From Candidatus Solibacter sp. (lineage in GTDB: Bacteria; Acidobacteriota; Terriglobia; Bryobacterales; Bryobacteraceae): DNA of 17,017 nucleotides. The notes beneath the pieces were generated by a model. That model saw only the letters and a program-made list of their open reading frames with translations, did no database searches and was not told where the DNA came from. The stretch covers positions 1 to 17,017 of the forward strand of contig JADGNT010000012.1 of NCBI GenBank assembly GCA_017883345.1, given 5' to 3'. Of this stretch, positions 15,612 through 17,017 are shown piece after piece (position 1 is the first letter of the stretch; the number at the start of each line of letters is the position of its first letter). Both the position numbers and the translations under genes were made by a program.

Positions 15612-16319
15612 GTGGCACGATTAGCGAGAGTAGAGGCGTTAGAGACGCCGCACCACGTCACGCAACGCGGCAACGGGCGTCGCGTAGTATTTGAGACCGA
15701 CAACGACCGGCTGGTGTATCTCGGGCTGCTGCAGCAACACGCGAAACTGCAACGGCTGGCGATCCTGGGATATTGCCTGATGCCGAATCACGTGCACCTG
15801 ATCGTGGTGCCGCAGAGGGCAGATGCGCTGCGGACCGCTCTGCGTAACGCCCACGGCCGGTATGCCGCGTATCTCAACGCCCGGCAGGCGACCTCGGGAC
15901 ACGTCTGGCAGGGCCGGTACTATTCGTGCCCGATGGACGAGGACCATCTGTGGACCGCCTTGCGCTATGCCGAACGGAATCCCGTACGGGCCGGGATGGT
16001 GCGGGATGCGGCGGAGTTTCCCTGGTCGAGCGCGCGCATTCACGTGGGCGGCGGCTGGGACGGGCTGATCGACCCCGGCCCGTGGTCGGCGCGCTGGACG
16101 CTCGACGAGTGGCGTGAATTCCTGGCGGCCACGGAGTTCGAACGGGAGAGTGAGGCAATCCGGCGTAGCACGCACAGCGGCCGCCCGCTGGGCTCCGCGC
16201 ACTTTGTGGAGCGTCTGGAAACGGAGATGGCACGGCCGCTGGTGGCGCGTCACGGGGGGAGACCGAAGAAGCAGGAAGCGTCTCGAGAACCGGCGCAGAG
16301 CTTGCTGGCAGCGGTGTGA
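15612..16319 (+). CDS. REP-associated tyrosine transposase (RAYT, Y1_Tnp)
   Basis: This 235-residue single-strand DNA transposase of the RAYT group is related to IS200/IS605 TnpA. The HUH motif is MPNHVHLIVVP, with H60 and H62. The catalytic tyrosine is expected at Y119 in LRYAERNPVRAGMV. Conserved family parts are the start RLARVEALETPHHVTQRGNG, the middle GHVWQGRYYSCPMDEDH, FPWSSARIHVG, and a C-terminal SGRPLGSAHFVERLE followed by a basic RHGGRPKK tail. It appears full-length. The start is the GTG at 15612 (MARLARVEAL); nearby ATGs are out of frame. No strong ribosome-binding site precedes it, so expression may be low. It follows the regulator in the same direction and may be read through from the sensor operon. 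It probably processes the REP copies seen at both its sides and at 11894-11972. Confidence 0.93.
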   Translation: MARLARVEALETPHHVTQRGNGRRVVFETDNDRLVYLGLLQQHAKLQRLAILGYCLMPNHVHLIVVPQRADALRTALRNAHGRYAAYLNARQATSGHVWQGRYYSCPMDEDHLWTALRYAERNPVRAGMVRDAAEFPWSSARIHVGGGWDGLIDPGPWSARWTLDEWREFLAATEFERESEAIRRSTHSGRPLGSAHFVERLETEMARPLVARHGGRPKKQEASREPAQSLLAAV

Positions 16320-16332
16320 CCGCGGGCAAAAC

Positions 16333-16361
16333 TGGAAAACGTTCCGTCTGTCCCCGGGTTT
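16333..16361 (-). repeat. Right REP copy of the RAYT unit, with tandem edge
   Basis: This is the exact reverse complement of 15544-15572, beginning 13 bases after the RAYT stop codon. Just outside it, at 16362-16373, the outer 12 bases of the unit (GTCCCCGGGTTT) are repeated once. That is the same kind of edge duplication seen outside the REPIN at 11876-11893. Confidence 0.9.
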
Positions 16362-16472
16362 GTCCCCGGGTTTGCATAGCTCGAAAGGGCTAGCGGTAGA
16401 TGCTCCCTGAACGTCATCCCAACAGTTGCGTGCTTCGGATATCATTAAAGACAGCCCACCACTCTGGCGCCT

Positions 16473-17017
16473 ATGTGGATTGTCCGACTAGCTTTACGAC
16501 GGCCCTATACCTTTGTCGTGGTTTCCGTCCTCATCGCCATCCTTGGCGTCGCCGCCATCATCACGATGCCGGTCGATATCTTTCCCTATATCGATATCCC
16601 TGTGGTCAGCGTCATCTGGTCCTACAACGGCCTGTCCCCCGAAGAGATGGAAAAGCGCATGGTCACCATCTTCGAGCGGGCCATGACCACTACCGTTAAC
16701 GATATCGAGCACATCGAGTCGCAGTCCTACAGCGGGGTCTCCGTGACCCGCGTCTACTTCCAGCCCAACGCCAAAGTCGAACTCGCGCTCTCGCAGATCA
16801 CCGCCATCGCTCAGACCCTGCTCCGCCCCTTCCCGCCCGGGACCACACCACCGAGCATCGTCAAGTACGACGCTTCCAGCGTGCCCATCATCCAACTCGG
16901 CCTGCAGAGCGAAACCATGAGCGAACAGGAGCTGTTCGACATGGGTCAGAACTTCATCCGCACCCAGCTCGCCACCATTCAGGGCGCGTCCGTGCCGCTA
17001 CCCTACGGCGGCAAGTT
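16473..17017 (+). CDS. RND-family efflux permease, N-terminal part
   Basis: These are the first 181 codons of an inner-membrane RND transporter (AcrB/MdtB/CusA type) that exports drugs, lipids or metals with a proton gradient. The gene runs off the window. The start MWIVRLALRRPYTFVVVS leads into the first membrane helix (about 13-33). The RND signature follows: MPVDIFPYIDIPVVSVIW, then YNGLSPEEMEKRMVTIFERA and IEHIESQSYSGVSVTRVYF, and ALSQITAIAQTLLRPFPPG with PPSIVKYDASSVPIIQL, which are porter-domain sequences. FPYIDIPVV, in place of the FPxIxxPxV of metal pumps, suggests the HAE1/hydrophobe branch, but this is not decisive. The ATG at 16473 has no clear ribosome-binding site. The 99 bases before it, after the repeat edge, hold no clear promoter. 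Its membrane-fusion partner is not in the window. Confidence 0.9.
   Translation, partial: MWIVRLALRRPYTFVVVSVLIAILGVAAIITMPVDIFPYIDIPVVSVIWSYNGLSPEEMEKRMVTIFERAMTTTVNDIEHIESQSYSGVSVTRVYFQPNAKVELALSQITAIAQTLLRPFPPGTTPPSIVKYDASSVPIIQLGLQSETMSEQELFDMGQNFIRTQLATIQGASVPLPYGGK

Larger units (their letters stand above)
15544..16361 (+). mobile_element. RAYT transposase unit bounded by 29-bp inverted REP copies
   Basis: An 818-base unit consists of one RAYT gene between two perfect inverted copies of a 29-base sequence (15544-15572 and 16333-16361). Their first 24 bases are identical to the arms of the REPIN at 11894-11972. RAYT genes are classically flanked by REP copies in this manner and act on REPs elsewhere in the genome. 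No target-site duplication outside the ends was recognised. On the right edge a shortened tandem copy (GTCCCCGGGTTT, 16362-16373) adjoins the end. It may be a domesticated single-copy RAYT rather than an actively jumping element. Confidence 0.85.

Overview
The window looks like chromosomal DNA from a high-GC member of the Acidobacteria, most likely the Solibacter/Bryobacter group. This is inferred from gene types, not from a marker gene. The clues are a secreted protein with the Solibacter-type module (GTGLGS ... GLPGVDQINFQ), a c-type cytochrome followed by a PQQ-quinoprotein remnant of the acidobacterial kind, and a very large propeller-type sensor kinase. Short palindromic repeats lie between genes. 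No rRNA, tRNA or CRISPR array was seen.

Left part (1-8470). It opens with the tail of a PiT phosphate transporter on the + strand. A long minus-strand series follows, given here in transcription order from right to left: VapB and VapC (toxin-antitoxin), a secreted or membrane-anchored protein of unknown function, a type IV ABC half-transporter, ribonuclease J, a GlcD-type FAD-linked oxidase and a Gfo/Idh/MocA oxidoreductase. Small palindromic repeats sit between RNase J and its neighbours. One of them appears to form the start of the FAD oxidase gene. A 12-bp stem with a TTCG loop at 6474-6501 is the best terminator in the window.

Middle part (8470-11972). A + strand exported Solibacter-type protein is followed by a decaying stretch. 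It holds a frameshifted minus-strand gene remnant, a c-type cytochrome with no convincing start or signal peptide and apparently only one heme site, and a quinoprotein remnant that is internally shortened, frameshifted and cut off by a repeat. The cytochrome and quinoprotein still overlap by ATGA, so they were once an operon.

Right part (11876-16373). This is the most notable section. A 24-bp repeat occurs as a close inverted pair (REPIN-like) at 11894-11972. The same repeat, extended to 29 bp, flanks a REP-associated tyrosine transposase (RAYT) gene as perfect inverted ends at 15544-15572 and 16333-16361. A complete two-component system lies exactly between the REPIN and the RAYT unit: a 979-residue sensor kinase with 14 propeller repeats and a NarL/FixJ response regulator, overlapping by ATGA. 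The sensor starts 13 bases after one repeat, and the regulator's stop codon overlaps the next. The window ends in the first 181 codons of an RND efflux permease.
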